Shown: positions 22,369-34,815, counted from the stretch's first letter. The stretch: 64,000 nt of DNA from Rozella allomycis CSF55 (GCA_000442015.1 KE561047.1:240063-304062); one strand, 5' to 3'. The notes: generated by a model not told the origin, from the sequence alone. A program made the numbers and translations.

Positions 22369-23966
22369 ATGCCGAATTTCTCAAAAGTAGACATATTTGT
22401 TGAACCTCATGAATAGTATGCTTTATCAGATCGATATGCAAATTGTTTGTCTAAAATTTCAAAATATAAAAACGTGAATGCCTTCATTACCGTATTTGAT
22501 AATGCAGAGAATTTGGATTCAGCATCAAGTGATGGGAAAATAATAGCTGTCAAAGACAACTTGTGTGTCAAGAATTCATATACTACATGTGCATCTAAGA
22601 TCTTAAGCAGTAATTTCTTTTGTAAATGTTTCTCAGATTACAAAAGTCCTAATAATGCCACAGTCGTTGAAAAACTTTTGACCCAAGGAAATTTGATTAT
22701 AGGAAAAACAAATATGGATGAATTCGGAATGGGATCTGGTAATGTGTATTCAAATTACAAGCCTACGTTGCATCCAATCCATGCTGAAGATAGCGTACCA
22801 TGCTCAGACCCTTATGTTCCTGGTGGTAGTTCGGGTGGTTCGGCAGTTGCAGTTGCAATGAATTTATGTGATGTTGCTTTGGGTTCTGATACCGGAGGAT
22901 CTGTTAGGATGCCTGCAGCGTACTGTGGAATAACCGGTTTCAAGCCTTCATTCGGTAGGGTATCCAGGTTCGGTCTTATTGAATATGCTGAATCTCTTGA
23001 TTGCGTTGGTTGGCTAACGAAGAATGTAAATTCTTGTATAGATTTGTATAGAAATCTACAAGGACCAGACCAGAAAGATCCAACTACTTTAAATATGATT
23101 AATTACGATGATTACACAATTCTACAGAAAATTAGAAATATTAAGGATGGCGGAAAAAGAAATACGATTTCCTTGGGGTACATTTCTGATGAATCCTTTT
23201 TTGTGGGAATGAACCCTGAATTTCGTGAAGCTTATTTTAAAGTCATTGATCAATTAAGGGATGAAGGATTTAATTTAGTGGAAATCCGGAAAGATTTTGT
23301 GGAAGACTCTTTGGCATGTTATTATACTCTTGCGACGTCAGAAGCAAGCAAGAGTCTATCAAAATATGATGGCTCGCATGGTAACATAAATGACACCATA
23401 AGAGAACAAGGGTTCGGTTTTGAAGTCAAAAGAAGGCTAAAAATCGGGTCCATTCTCTCTTCCTCTAGGTAATAAATATATTAAGCTGTAATAGACTTTT
23501 AACAGAATATTATCAGAGATCTCACCAAATAAGACATCGTATTAGACAAGATTTCAACAATATATTTACAAAATGTGATTTTCTGTTTATTCCAACTGTT
23601 GGAGATTTCCCTCCTAGGCAAAGCAAATTCATTTATGACCATGAAAATATAGAAGAAGAGGAATTAGAAGAGATTGTTCATTCATGGTGGGCATTAAAAG
23701 AATCTAGCAATGATCATAGCTTTATGAAAGCTTGGCTAAATGATACATTTACTATTCCACCTTCACTAGCAGGTAAATTGATTATCTTGGTTTTATCAGG
23801 CTTGCCAGTATTAGCCATGCCATTACTACATATAAAACATCCGGAGCTCGCTAATCATTCTTTCTCAGGCCAAATAATCGGTGCTATTGGAAATGATAAA
23901 GGGGTTTTAGAAATGGGAAGCATAATGGAAGGGTTATTTAGTATATTAGAAAATCAAAGACAATAA
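22369..23966 (+). CDS. HER2: Mitochondrial glutamyl-tRNA(Gln) amidotransferase subunit A (GatA)
   Basis: The amidase subunit of the GatCAB/GatFAB complex, which converts Glu-tRNA(Gln) to Gln-tRNA(Gln) in mitochondria. The catalytic Lys lies in AVKDNLC. The amidase signature follows (VPGGSSGGSAVAVA), then the nucleophile region LGSDTGGSVRMPAA and GFKPSFGRVSRFG. A short first exon (MPNFSK) starting at 22369 joins over a 30-nt intron to YALSDRYANCLSK, which supplies an ATG that the main frame lacks. Two more introns, 26 nt near 23470 and about 27 nt near 23775, restore LLTEYYQRSHQIRHR and GLPVLAMPL. The last 29 nt overlap a gene on the other strand. Confidence 0.9.
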
Positions 23967-24757
23967 AATGGAGAAGATATTTCCTAAACTTTTTTAGTTT
24001 AATTCTATCTTTAAGAGGTGGCAATAATTTAGAATTCATTTGCTTTTCATATTCCTGCTTTCTTACTTCATTCTCAAGTTGTTGAGAATAATCTTTTAAT
24101 TGGTTAAACGTCGGCTCTGTATATTCACTGCACGTCTCAATTTCATTCCTCATACTCTCTACTAGCTCTTTAAGGTACAATGATTCCTGTACTAACGCTT
24201 CTTTCCACTGCATTAACAATAACAAATTTTCATTACCTGTAATAATTTTTGCTCTTCGTTTAAAAAATTCAAACAAAATCCACTATCTTTTGATTTATCT
24301 CATGTTAATTTGTACATGACTTCTTACTGCTCGCTGAAGTAGATGGTCTTGAATGACTTTTGTCTGAAGTAGCATATTTAGCTATTAAATGTATCGAATT
24401 ATAATACCATATGGATGCTTTTTAAGAATACTTTTATCGCCTAATGATTCAAGCAGAATCCTTATTTTGCTAATTATCAATTGCCGGGCTCTTGATGATT
24501 CTAAATTCAATATATTCGTATTCTCTATAAACAAATGATTCCATTTACCCTCTTTTCCGTCTGCATTTCGTTGTATATTAGTAGCAGACTGTCGTATTCT
24601 GCGTATAAATCCTTTCTACCTTTATTTAAGCAGTTACTTCTATGAAATTAATCAAAACGTTGCCGAAAATTTGAACACAATGTTCATATGCGCTTGAATC
24701 TATTTGTTCGTTTATTGACTTCCAAATGAATGGACAATCGTCGGAATCGTCTAGCAT
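23938..24757 (-). CDS. Unidentified helical/coiled-coil protein in several exons
   Basis: Joining exons across introns of about 22-29 nt gives a continuous protein from MLDDSDDCPFIWKSINEQ. It passes through KGFIRRIRQSATNIQ, SKIRILLESLGDKSIL and a Ser-rich linker (RPSTSASSKKS). It ends in a long charged coiled coil (ALVQESLYLKELVESMRNEI, EVRKQEYEKQM). Each junction keeps frame and has GT-AG ends, so I consider the gene real. I do not recognise the family. The 3' end overlaps the last 29 nt of GatA. The region 24758-25022 between its start and UPF1 is a short divergent promoter. Confidence 0.55.
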
Positions 24758-25022
24758 TGAAATTTCGGATATTGAAGTACGACAATTCTGATGAATTCAA
24801 TAATTGATTAAGAAAATATTAAATAAATGCTGATATTTAGCAAATTAAAACTGTAATGAATTTGTCATTTACTGCATGAATATTTCCAGATTTAACAATG
24901 GTCAACAATTACAATAGTTGCATAAAAATTTATTATCAAACATAAAAATTGTCATCATTAATGTCATAGATTTGAGTGGTAACACAGCTGTGAACCATTA
25001 AAGGAAATTTCTGAAACTCAAG

Positions 25023-28000
25023 ATGAGTGATTTTTCGTTTCTTGATTTTGCTGCGAATACACAAGCGTCTCAATACGGATATCCTGCTCTGACACAAGAG
25101 CCTGGTGTTTCTGATGATTTGACGCTTGCTTCACTCACACTGAACGACTCTCTGACGCAGCCTACTGGCGCCTCCTTTTTCAAAAGTTTGGATGATGAAG
25201 AGGAAGTGGAAGAAGAGGGCTTTGATTTTTCTGATCTACCAGCCCATTGCTGCAAGTACTATTTAAGATTCAAAACAATGTAGGTATTGTGGAATACATA
25301 ATCCAAAGTCGGTATTGAAATGTTTGACATGCCAGAAATGGTTTTGTAACTGTTCAGGAAATTCAAAGGGAACGCATATAGTGCAGCATCTAGTGAGAGC
25401 GAAGCACAAGGATGTTTGTTTGCATGCGGATTCCCTTTTGGGAGATACTGTGCTTGAGTGTTATAATTGTGGATGTAGGAATGTGTTTCTGCTTGGGTTT
25501 ATACCAGCTAAGAGTGATATGGTGGTAGTTATTTTGTGTAGACAGCCATGTGCGAGTGGATCGTCAAAGGATATGAATTGGGATCTGTCACAGTGGCAGC
25601 CTATTATTGAGAATAGAGCGTTTTTGGACTGGATTGTGATACCCCCGACGAAAGAGGAGATTGCTAGATCAAGAAAGATTACACCTGGAAAGATTGCTAA
25701 ACTTGAAGAGTTGTGGCAAACGAAGCCTGAAGCTGAATTGGAGGACTTGGAAAAGCCTGGCATTGATGAAGAGCCTAATCCAGTGCAATTAAAGTAATTT
25801 AAGAATGTGAAATATTATAGATATGATGATGCATTTCAGTATCAAGAAATATTTGCACCGTTGGTTAAATTAGAAGCTGAATATGATAAGAAAGTGAAAG
25901 AATCGCAAACACAAGATGATATTGTGATTAGATGGGATACGACAACTAGTTCAAAGACATCGATAGCGTGGTTTGTGTTTTCAAAGTTGGATAATGATAT
26001 AAGATTAGCTACGGGCGATGAATTAAGAATAAAATATAAAGGAGAATTGGCTAAAGGATGGGAGAGTGTTGGATTGGTTGTTAAAGTTCCAAATAATCAA
26101 AGCGAAGAGATTGGAGTTGAATTGAAGAGATCAAATAACACTCCAACTTATTTAACACATGGATTCTCTGTAGAATTTGTATGGAAAAGTACTCCCTTTG
26201 ACAGGTAAATCAGTAGTAGTTTGATTATAGGATGTTGAAGGCTTTGAAAACATTTTCTTTGGATGATAATTCAGTTTCTAATTACATTTATCATTTAGTG
26301 TTGGGACATGAAGTTCCAGTTCAAGTTTTAAAGGCAAATTTACCAAAACGATTTTCAGCGCCAAATCTACCAGAACTGAATCATTCGCAAGTGTATGCAG
26401 TGAAAACTGTTTTACAAAGACCATTTAATCTTATTCAAGGCCCACCAGGTAATTTAATGAATAAAAGTTGAATAAAGGAACTGGAAAGACTGTTGTGTCA
26501 GCTTCTATTGTTTATCATTTGGCAAAGTCAGGTGGTGGTCAAGTGTTGGTGTGTGCTCCTTCCAATGTTGCTGTTGATCAACTTTCAGAAAAGATTCATT
26601 CCACAGGATTGAAGGTTGTTAGAATCACAGCCAGAAGTAGAGAAGCTCTAGATTCACCAGTTTTGTTTCTTTCTCTTCATGAACAAGTTAGAAACTACAA
26701 GGGTAATCCAGAAGCAACAAAGTATTTCACACTTAAAGAAGAACAAGGCCATTTAAATGCTGCAGATGAAAAGAAATTTAGACAAGCGAAAAGTGCATCT
26801 GAAATGGATATTCTTAGAAATGCTGATGTTATTTGTTGTACTTGTGTTGGAGCTGGTGACCCTAGATTAAGAAAATTTAGATTCAAAGCTGTTTTGATTG
26901 ATGAAGTCACTCAAGCTGCTGAACCAGAATGTTTGATTCCTTTAGTTTCTGGTGCTAGACAAGTTATTCTTGTTGGTGATCATCAACAATTGGGTCCAGT
27001 GATTATGAGTAAAAAAGCATCAAATGCTGGTTTAAATCAATCTTTATTTGAAAGACTTGTTTTGTTAGGAATCAAACCAATTAGATTACAAGTTCAATAT
27101 CGATCTCACCCCTGTCTTTCTGAATTCCCTTCAAATATGTTCTATGAAGGTTCTTTACAAAATGGTGTTACTTCAAATGAAAGATTAAGAAAAAATGTAG
27201 ATTTCCCTTGGCCTGTGCCTGAAAATCCAATGTTCTTTTATTTGACTTTGGGTCAAGAAGAAATTTCACCTTCTGGAACTTCATACTTGAATAGAACTGA
27301 AGCTGTTAATTGTGAAAAGGTTGTCACAAGATTCTTAAAGGCTGGAATATCTCCATTGCAAATTGGTATCATCACTCCTTACGAAGGTCAAAGAGCTTAC
27401 TTGGTTAATTACATGCAATATTCTGGAACAATGCGAAAAGATTTATACAAAGATATTGAAGTAGCCAGTGTTGATGGCTTTCAAGGCAGAGAAAAAGATT
27501 ACATTATCCTCTCCTGTGTTCGTTCAAATGAAAAATCTGGAATTGGATTTCTTTCAGATCCAAGAAGATTAAATGTGGCTTTGACACGTGCTAAATATGG
27601 TCTTGTCATTGTTGGCAATCCAAGAGTTTTATCAAAACATGCGTTATGGCATCATTTATTAGTTCACTTTAAAGAAAAGAATTGTCTAGTTGAAGGTCCT
27701 TTATTCCATCTACGACAAAGCATGATCCGTTTCAGTCAACCAAAGAAATTGAACAATGATCGTTTCCACAGGTTCAATGACCCAACATCTGAAAACATTC
27801 AACCTACCCTTGGCAAAATATCCAAGGAAACTCTCAGTCAAGCAACAATGTTTATGCCATTTCTTTCTCAAGATTTATCAATGCTTTCGCAAACGTCAAT
27901 TTTAGGTTCTCTGCCAATCACTCAGTCAATTTCTCAAGCTGATAGAATCCAAGTACATTTTATTTAATTTAATCATTATAGGAATCTAAAGACGAAGATT

Positions 28001-28074
28001 CTTACAAGCTCGACATTGATAATGATTTCTTTGCTCAAGCTTTTGGCGATGCTTCAAACTTTACCCAGTTTTAA
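25023..28074 (+). CDS. UPF1: Nonsense-mediated decay RNA helicase UPF1
   Basis: UPF1 is the ATP-dependent 5'-3' helicase at the centre of nonsense-mediated mRNA decay. The N-terminal Cys/His domain ([33 protein letters not shown]) binds UPF2 in the family. The helicase core has Walker A GPPGTGKT (split by a 29-nt intron), [35 protein letters not shown] and NVALTRAK. Five introns of roughly 26-29 nt join cleanly. The tail after the helicase holds several SQ pairs (LSQAT, LSQDL, LSQTS, ISQAD), which resembles the SMG1-phosphorylated SQ tail of animals and plants. It is complete. Confidence 0.95.
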
Positions 28075-28595
28075 TATCCTTGCTGATATCCATCTTCTAG
28101 TTGGATTAACCAATCGTTGTCTCGTTTAAAGATGGATTATTTAACACTGGAATAAAGCTGACTTTCTCTTACTAAATATATTTTTTTTCGTAAATTGAAT
28201 ACACCTGAATCATCTGGAATATAAATCTAGAGAATAAAAATAACCAAATCTTTATCTTTATTTTCATAATCATGATCATTCCTCGCTACTTATATTTAGT
28301 AGCATCGATGGAAACTTTTATGGCTATGATCGATATTGAAGTGAATTTCTAAATCCTTAGAACACAGATATATATGAACTTATTTAAATTGAAATTTGAA
28401 GAGACTACGAATAAATCAATTAAGTGATGCATCTAGAATAAGCTGTCCGTTTATTTGGACTTTTTAGAAATGTAATTCAATTGTGTTTCAAAGAGTAAGC
28501 ACTAGTATTCAACACTTAATGCATGTGATTTATTTAAGTTTTCATCTTTGCCATAATGTTATTAAAACCAATTTTGGTCATGTGGCTAGGCCGAA
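28075..28595. other. Intergenic region with no gene recognised
   Basis: About 520 nt between the UPF1 stop and the ClpB start, both on the + strand. It is strongly AT-rich. I see no ORF with family resemblance, no tRNA-like A/B box pair and no repeat. It probably holds the UPF1 3' end and the ClpB promoter. Confidence 0.5.
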
Positions 28596-30989
28596 ATGTT
28601 TCGATCAATTTTCAAAGTAATACCAACAAGACCACGTCATTCATTACCATTTCTTAAATTTTATTCCATTGGTGGTAAGATAAATATATTTTAATTGAAA
28701 GGATTTAAACTTCCTGGACAAGACCCATTTCCACCTGGCGAGGCACTAAAAAAGTTTGGAATTGACTTGACTGACTTGGCTAATAAAGGGAAACTGGACC
28801 CCGTCATTGGAAGAGAGGAAGAAATAAGAAGAACAATTCAAGTGTAATTACTTTCGCTCATTGGTAGAAATAGACTTTCTAGAAGGCAAAAGAACAATCC
28901 AGTTCTTATTGGTTATTGGAGTAGGAAAGACGGCTATTGCAGAAGTAAAAATAGTTTCAATTTAAAAAAGGGATTAGCAACACGTATAATTAATGGAGAG
29001 GTTCCTGATTCTATAAAGGGCAAGAAGGTTATAAGTTTGGATTTGGGAAGTTTGGTAGCTGGTGCAAAGTTTAGGGGTGATTTTGAAGATAGACTGAAAG
29101 CTCTTTTAAAAGATGTTCAATCAGAGAAGAATGTGATATTGTTTATTGACGAGATTCATATGCTTCTAGGTCTAGGTAAAGCTGAAGGTTCAATGGACGC
29201 ATCTAATATGTTGAAGCCTCAACTAGCAAGAGGAGAGTTAAGATGTTGTGGGGCCACAACTTTAAATGAGTGGAAGCAGATTGAAAAAGATGCTGCCTTG
29301 GCCAGAAGATTTCAACCAATTTTGATCCAACCACCAACGGTCGAAGATACTGTTTCAATATTGAGAGGATTGAAAGAAAGATATGAAAATTTTCATGGGG
29401 TTAGAATCTCAGATGCAGCTTTAGTTTCTGCTGCCATAAATTCACAAAGGTATATTTCAGACAGATTTCTGCCTGATAAAGCAATTGATTTAATTGATGA
29501 AGCTGCTTCAAGATTAAGACTTCAACAAGAATCGAAACCAGAAGTATTGCAAGATTTGGATAATTCAATTTTAACGATTCAGATTGAATTGGAATCTTTG
29601 AGAAAAGAAACTAATAAAGCTTCATTGGAAAGAAGAGAGAAATTAGAAAAGGATTTGGAACTAAAGAAGAAGGAATCTGAGAAATTGACATTATTATGGT
29701 TGGAAGAGAAACAAAAATTGGAAGAAATTAAATCATTGAAGGCTCAATTAGAAGTTGCTAGGAAAGAACTTGAAAATGCTCAAAGGTCTGGAAATTTAAT
29801 GAGAGCTGGAGAACTTCGCTACAGTGTCATTCCAGAAATTGAAAAGAAACTTCCAAAAGAAAGGTAGATGAATTGAATTGTATTTAATGTAGTGAAGACG
29901 AAGTTGAAGATGTTCATCTAGTGAGACAATACGTTACTAGCAATGACATAGCAGCTGTTATATCAAAAGCAACTGGGATTCCAATCGCTTCAATGATGAA
30001 AGGGGAAAGAGAAAAACTTCTTGAATTGGAAAAGAGGCTTGAGACCAGGGTTGTTGGACAAGATGAAGCCATCAAAGCTGTTGCTGATGCTGTTAGACTT
30101 GGAAGAACTGGCTTTCATAATCCAAAGAGACCAATAGCTTCATTTTTGTTTTTGGGTCCAACTGGTGTTGGCAAGACTGAATTATGCAAAGCGCTGGCTC
30201 AATTCATGTTTGATTCTGAAAATGCAGTTACAAGAATTGATATGAGTGAATACATGGAGAAGTTTTCTTTTAGTAGATTAATTGGTGCACCCCCTGGCTA
30301 CGTTGGCTTTGAGGAGGGCGGTGAATTAACAAACGCTGTTAGAAGAAAGCCTTATTCGATTGTCCTTTTAGATGAATTTGAAAAGGCACATAGAGAAGTC
30401 GCCAATCTTTTGCTTCAGGTTCTTGATGATGGCCACTTGACTGATTCGCAAGGTCGCAAAGTTGATTTCAAAAATACAATAATTATTATGACGTCAAACA
30501 TTGGAGCTGATTTACTTGCTAATGAAGATGAAGGAATCAATTCGGAAACAAGAAAAGAAATCACACTCATGCTGCGTCATCAATTTTCACCTGAATTTGT
30601 CAACAGAATCGATGAAGTGGTAATGTTTAATAAATTGTCAAAGCAAAACTTGCGTTCAATCGTTGATATCCGCTTAAAAGAAATGGAACACCTTTTATCA
30701 AGTCATCAATTGAAGATTAACGTTTCAGATGAAGCAAAAGCTTATCTAGCAGAAAAGGGTTACGATCCAGTTTTTGGAGCTCGTCCACTACAGAGAGTTT
30801 TACAAAGAGAAGTCATGTCTCCAGTAAGTTAATTCATATTCTTAAACAAAGCTCTCAAAAATGATGATTGATGGATCAATTTCTGACAATGAAAGTGTAA
30901 ACATTAACGTCCAAGAAAGCGAAAATAATCAAAAACATCTTCTAATTGAAAAAATTCCTAAACCTACTCAAATGGTTGAAAAGTCTTAA
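28596..30989 (+). CDS. HSP78: Mitochondrial ClpB/Hsp78 disaggregase (frameshift in first Walker A motif)
   Basis: An AAA+ disaggregase that works with mitochondrial Hsp70. A basic targeting peptide ([20 protein letters not shown]) leads straight into the first ATPase domain, so the Clp N-domain is absent, as in yeast Hsp78. NBD1 shows [27 protein letters not shown] and [13 protein letters not shown]. The coiled-coil middle domain follows. NBD2 has [20 protein letters not shown] and the sensor region [10 protein letters not shown]-like [10 protein letters not shown]. At 28911-28930 the first Walker A reads NNPVLIG, then shifts frame before GVGKTAIAE. Two missing bases would repair it. Introns are about 26-30 nt, and the last exon begins [11 protein letters not shown]. 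Confidence 0.88.
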
Positions 30990-31036
30990 ATAAAAATATG
31001 TTCCATCAACAAATGGATTTTTCGTAAATATTTTTG

Positions 31037-32057
31037 ATGCTTTCTCCTCCCAATTCTCGCCATTTATCCGATATTGTAAAAAGAGCCATTTTCAACAAGG
31101 AATTGGCAGAGTCCCTGACGTTTCATCTCGAAGTATAACAACAACTTTCTAATTAATCTAGAATGCTTCAAAAGAAGCTATCAACAAAATGGTTGAACAC
31201 TTAATTTCAAGTTTATCTTTTCAAGAAGATCTTGTCAAAGCAACAGCATCTAAAACGGATCGTCTAGTGACTCTGCAAGTTTTATACGAGCTTTGTCAAC
31301 TTAATTCGCCTTCAATCCTTGATATTTTACTGATTCCAGTCCCTATTTTAATCTGGATTTACCTAACATCTGAAGGAGAAAACGAACAAGCCGAATTGGA
31401 AACCACTATTCTCCAAATATTCAAAGCAATTCAAGAGTTCCCAACAGTATCTAAAGATTCCACAAAAATTCCTTTATTATATCTACCAAACATATACAGT
31501 CAAGTAATTTTAAATTTCTCGAATGAAAGGGAATATACCCGGTCCAGAAATCAAACTATTTCATGGTTTACGATGAAGAGATTATTACCTACAATGCACA
31601 AGGAATACCTAACGATAATATAAACGACAGAAATTTGGGATTGATCTTGCATGTATTTATCAAGGAAATCGGCGATAGGATATCTCTTTACGCGCCAATA
31701 GTTCAACTTTGCACAACATACTTGATGTTCAAGTAAATTATAAATCAAATTTTGTCCAGAATTTTGGGAACCAGTATCAGAAATGTTCAAGAGCCTACTA
31801 TACATTGCGATAATGAACTGCACAGCAGTATTATAAAGGAATTTGCAATCAGAAACGTCAATAACAAGAGATTTAGACTGCATGCAAACCTCTTATTAGA
31901 AATGATCTCCCTAGTGGTTTATCTAAAACACAGGGAAGATGAAAATATCTCGTCTTTAGCATCGAAATGCTTCTCGTTAATTCATAGAAGGGCCAAATTA
32001 GATCTTATTCCTGAAGTGATGACCGCTGTAGAATCATACATTGCTAAGGAATTGTAA
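31037..32057 (+). CDS. Hyccin/FAM126-like protein (PI4-kinase IIIalpha complex), tentative
   Basis: Three introns (27-29 nt) join exons into one helical protein of about 310 residues. Blocks include LVTLQVLYELCQLNSPSI, IPVPILIWIYLTSEG, FIKEIGDRISLYAPIVQLC and LHANLLLEMISLVVYLK, ending in AKLDLIPEVMTAVESYI. The IPxPILIWIYL segment followed later by LLLEM and a C-terminal LxLIPEV resembles hyccin, the subunit that with TTC7 and EFR3 holds PI4KIIIalpha at the plasma membrane. The match is from memory and needs a profile search. No motif indicates enzyme activity. It ends 11 bp before the convergent next gene. Confidence 0.5.
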
Positions 32058-32068
32058 TAAAGTTTTAT

Positions 32069-32721
32069 TTATATATCATCAAATCCAGCTAGTACGTCAC
32101 CATCATACTCTTCAGTTGTTTGATTTAGCGGATCAGTAATGGGTTCTTCGTCGATCCCCAGGCTTAAGTCGCCTATATTAAGAACAATTATCAAGTACCA
32201 TACGAGTCTCCCAGATCAAAGTCATTGGGAGATAATTGAACACCACATTCTTTTAAAATATTTACAGCCTCCTTTATTCTGTCGTGTAAAAAATGGGTGA
32301 ACTTAACTAGATGTCTCAAGTTATCGACCGCCTTCTTTTCAGAGCTATGGTGAGCCCCATCAAAGCCATAGGCCTCCTTCAGCATTTCAAAAGCCTGTTT
32401 TTGAACCATCGGGTCAACTTTGTCCTCATCTTCATGTAAAATCACTACCGCCTTCAAAGTCTCAACAAGCCCTGTCGCTTTCTTATTATCCATGCATTTG
32501 GAGGACGTTTCTAATTCTACCATAATTCTTTTCATTATTTTCATTGCATTTTCATGACGCCTCATAATTAGCGCCTGCTTTTCCAATTTGCTACTTCTCT
32601 TTTGAAGATTCTTGGTCATCGCCTCGAAATTAGTAAATGATTCATCAGTGTGGTCAATATCATCCGTTAACATTGCGTGGCTGGGGGTATTCATAATATC
32701 TTCCATGGCTTGCCCAAGCAT
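32069..32721 (-). CDS. Unidentified helical protein with acidic C-terminus
   Basis: Two exons joined by a 26-nt intron give about 205 residues. The first half is coiled-coil-like (FEAMTKNLQKRSSKLEKQAL, then NAMKIMKRIMVELE). A conserved-looking helical part follows (VDNLRHLVKFTHFLHDRIK). The tail is acidic and ends EEYDGDVLAGFDDI. I do not recognise the family. The ATG at 32721 is in frame, but an upstream exon (MSNIDKKFIR at about 32785) could precede it if a non-canonical GC donor is used, so the start is uncertain. It diverges from DJ-1. Confidence 0.5.
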
Positions 32722-32858
32722 TCGGAGCCTATTTCTGAAATTTAATGTTAATTAGCGAATAAATTTTTTGTCAATATTAGACATTAACCGCAATACTAAT
32801 GTCAAGTTTAAAAACATAAAGGTTGATTGTTTTGCTTTCGAAGATTTTCATCAATCAG

Positions 32859-33511
32859 ATGATCTTGGTTTTAGTCGCTAACGGTAATCCGAAACAATGT
32901 CATTCTATCAGGAAGCGAAGAAATTGAAACAGTAACGATTGTAGATGTACTGCGAAGAGCGAAATTGGAAGTAGTACTAGCTTCTGTGTCTAGCCACTTG
33001 GAGGTTAAGTGTTCAAGAGGAGTTGTCCTAAAAGCGGATATTCTAATAGATGAAGTGGTCGATACCGTAAATTTGATCTAAAGTTTTGAAAGAATGACTT
33101 TGTGGCGATAGTGCTTCCCGGAGGGTTACAAGGCGCCAAGGCATTTTCAACTTCGTCAAAAGTTCTGGATCTCTTGAAGAAATTTGACTTTGAAAACAAA
33201 ATTGTAGCAGCTATATGCGCCGGTAAATATTTGGTTATTTTTCTTATAGGACCTATAGCGTTAGCAAAAGCAGGAATTGGAAGGGGGAAGAAGGTAACGT
33301 CTCATCCTGTAGCGCAAAATGAAATGAAAGGTAAGTTACCGTATTTATCTCAAAAGATTTTCAATTCTCACCTGATGATGTTGTAGTTGATGATCATATT
33401 GTGACAAGTCGCTGTCCCGGGACAGCAATTACATTTAGTTTGGCATTGGTGGAATTATTAGCAGGAAAGCATGTCAGTGAGACCCTCGAAAAAGAAATAT
33501 ATTTGAAATAA
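32859..33511 (+). CDS. DJ-1/PARK7-family protein
   Basis: A DJ-1/PfpI-superfamily protein of about 180 residues in five exons. It starts MILVLVAN, then GSEEIETVTIVDVLRRA. It carries the nucleophile elbow VAAICAGPIALAKAGI with the redox-active cysteine, and ends DDHIVTSRCPGTAITF. DJ-1 proteins act in oxidative-stress response and glyoxal detoxification. The catalytic cysteine and the upstream glutamate (GSEEIE) are both present. Introns are 26-28 nt, and the one at the elbow splits AG|P as GT-AG. Distinguishing DJ-1 proper from other family members would need a tree. Confidence 0.88.
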
Positions 33512-33528
33512 CATGTCTATTATTAAAT

Positions 33529-34431
33529 TTATTTCTTCGCACCGGACATAGTTTTCTTCAATTTTTGTACTTCTTTCGCCAAAAATTTAACTTTTTGATA
33601 TTTATTAGGTAACTTGTCTAAACTTCGGGTTCTACTTATCGCAAGTTCGTGTCTTAGACGACCTAAAACATCTTCTTTCTTTTCATTTGTTAAACTTTCG
33701 TATAATTTGATTGATATATTGGCGGCTTCATATTTCAAAATATGAGCGTATATTCTCTCCATTAAAAAATCGTCTAAGATCTTTTTAGAAAGCATTTCAT
33801 TAAAATACAACGAAAATTTTTCGTATTTTCTATTGTGAAGCAATGATGTGATGAGAAGTGTGTAATGCCTAACGTCTAATTTGTGTCCTAATTACACATT
33901 CGTTTGCTATTTACCTTCACTCTGAACATCAAAGAAGAACTTTTCCAGTAAATCAGGGTCCCTGGAGAATAATTGCATCATCTGCAAAATTATATTTTCG
34001 TCTATAGGAAACTTCATTTCTCTATATTTATCAATGAATGGTCTGATATCAATTTTTTCCTTTTGAGATATCTTTAATAGTGAGTCTAAGATTTCCTTAT
34101 TACATAACTTGTTATTTGACAATACGATGTCTTTAATGTCTGCAATCAAACTCTTTTCATTTTTATGACTGTTAATGAACGTGAATATTAGTTCATTGTT
34201 AATGCAAGAGTAGTTTTTTATGATTTCCAAAGACGTGCTATAAGAAAAGTCAGTTTTGTTTCTTATTAATTCTTTTAATTCGTCTTGTTTAATCGAATTA
34301 GCTAGCTTATACAATTCGTGAACTTCACCCTTTTTCTTCAAAGCATTCAAACTGTGAGTGATTTTATGTGACTCTATTGAAAAAAACCTTTTTAGACGAC
34401 ACGTAGCGTTGAAAATATTGTAACAATGCAT
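33529..34431 (-). CDS. Probable mitochondrial PPR-like helical-repeat protein
   Basis: Two exons with a 27-nt intron near 33890 encode about 290 residues. The start ([18 protein letters not shown]) is basic and fits a mitochondrial targeting peptide. The body is a series of helix pairs; the part around [21 protein letters not shown], then [11 protein letters not shown] resembles a pentatricopeptide repeat. The C-terminus is Lys-rich ([13 protein letters not shown]). PPR proteins usually bind organellar RNA or mitoribosomes. The repeat assignment is moderate. The start lies 38 bp from that of LSM3 on the other strand. Confidence 0.5.
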
Positions 34432-34469
34432 TGAGCAAATTTCCACTTTTAGGAAGGAAATTTTCTGAA

Positions 34470-34751
34470 ATGGAAAAGACGGAAGCCATTTCGGAACCGT
34501 TGGATTTAATAAAACTTTGTCTGGACGAGAGAGTGTATGTGAAATTGCGTGGCGATAGAGAACTCTTTGGTAGATTACATGCTTATGATCAACATTTAAA
34601 TCTGGTGCTGGGCGAAGTTCAAGAAATAGTCACAGTTGTTGAAATAGAAAATTCACTGAAAAAAGAAAGTGTCAGAACGCATGAAAGAGTATTTCCAATG
34701 TTGTACGTACGAGGAGACTCTGTAATACTAATTTCTCCTCCCGTCAAATAA
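34470..34751 (+). CDS. LSM3: U6 snRNA-associated Sm-like protein LSM3
   Basis: A single-exon protein of 93 residues with the LSM fold. The Sm1 motif reads [20 protein letters not shown], then [18 protein letters not shown]. The Sm2 motif reads [18 protein letters not shown]. The LHAYDQHLN signature and the short acidic lead ([10 protein letters not shown]) are typical of LSM3, part of the Lsm2-8 ring that protects U6 snRNA and of the Lsm1-7 ring for mRNA decay. The in-frame extension upstream of the ATG begins with a non-ATG codon, so I start at 34470. Confidence 0.93.
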   Translation: MEKTEAISEPLDLIKLCLDERVYVKLRGDRELFGRLHAYDQHLNLVLGEVQEIVTVVEIENSLKKESVRTHERVFPMLYVRGDSVILISPPVK

Positions 34752-34815
34752 AGTGACCTGCTAGTTTTAATATTTGAAATGAAAAATATAATATGTGCTT
34801 AATAAATTTATTATT

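Noticed and set aside
22256-22441. Leftward ORF of 61 codons starting MHIDLIKHTIHEVQQI
   Set aside because: It overlaps the start of GatA, has no splice partner that I could find and no recognised family. It could still be real, but I cannot support it.
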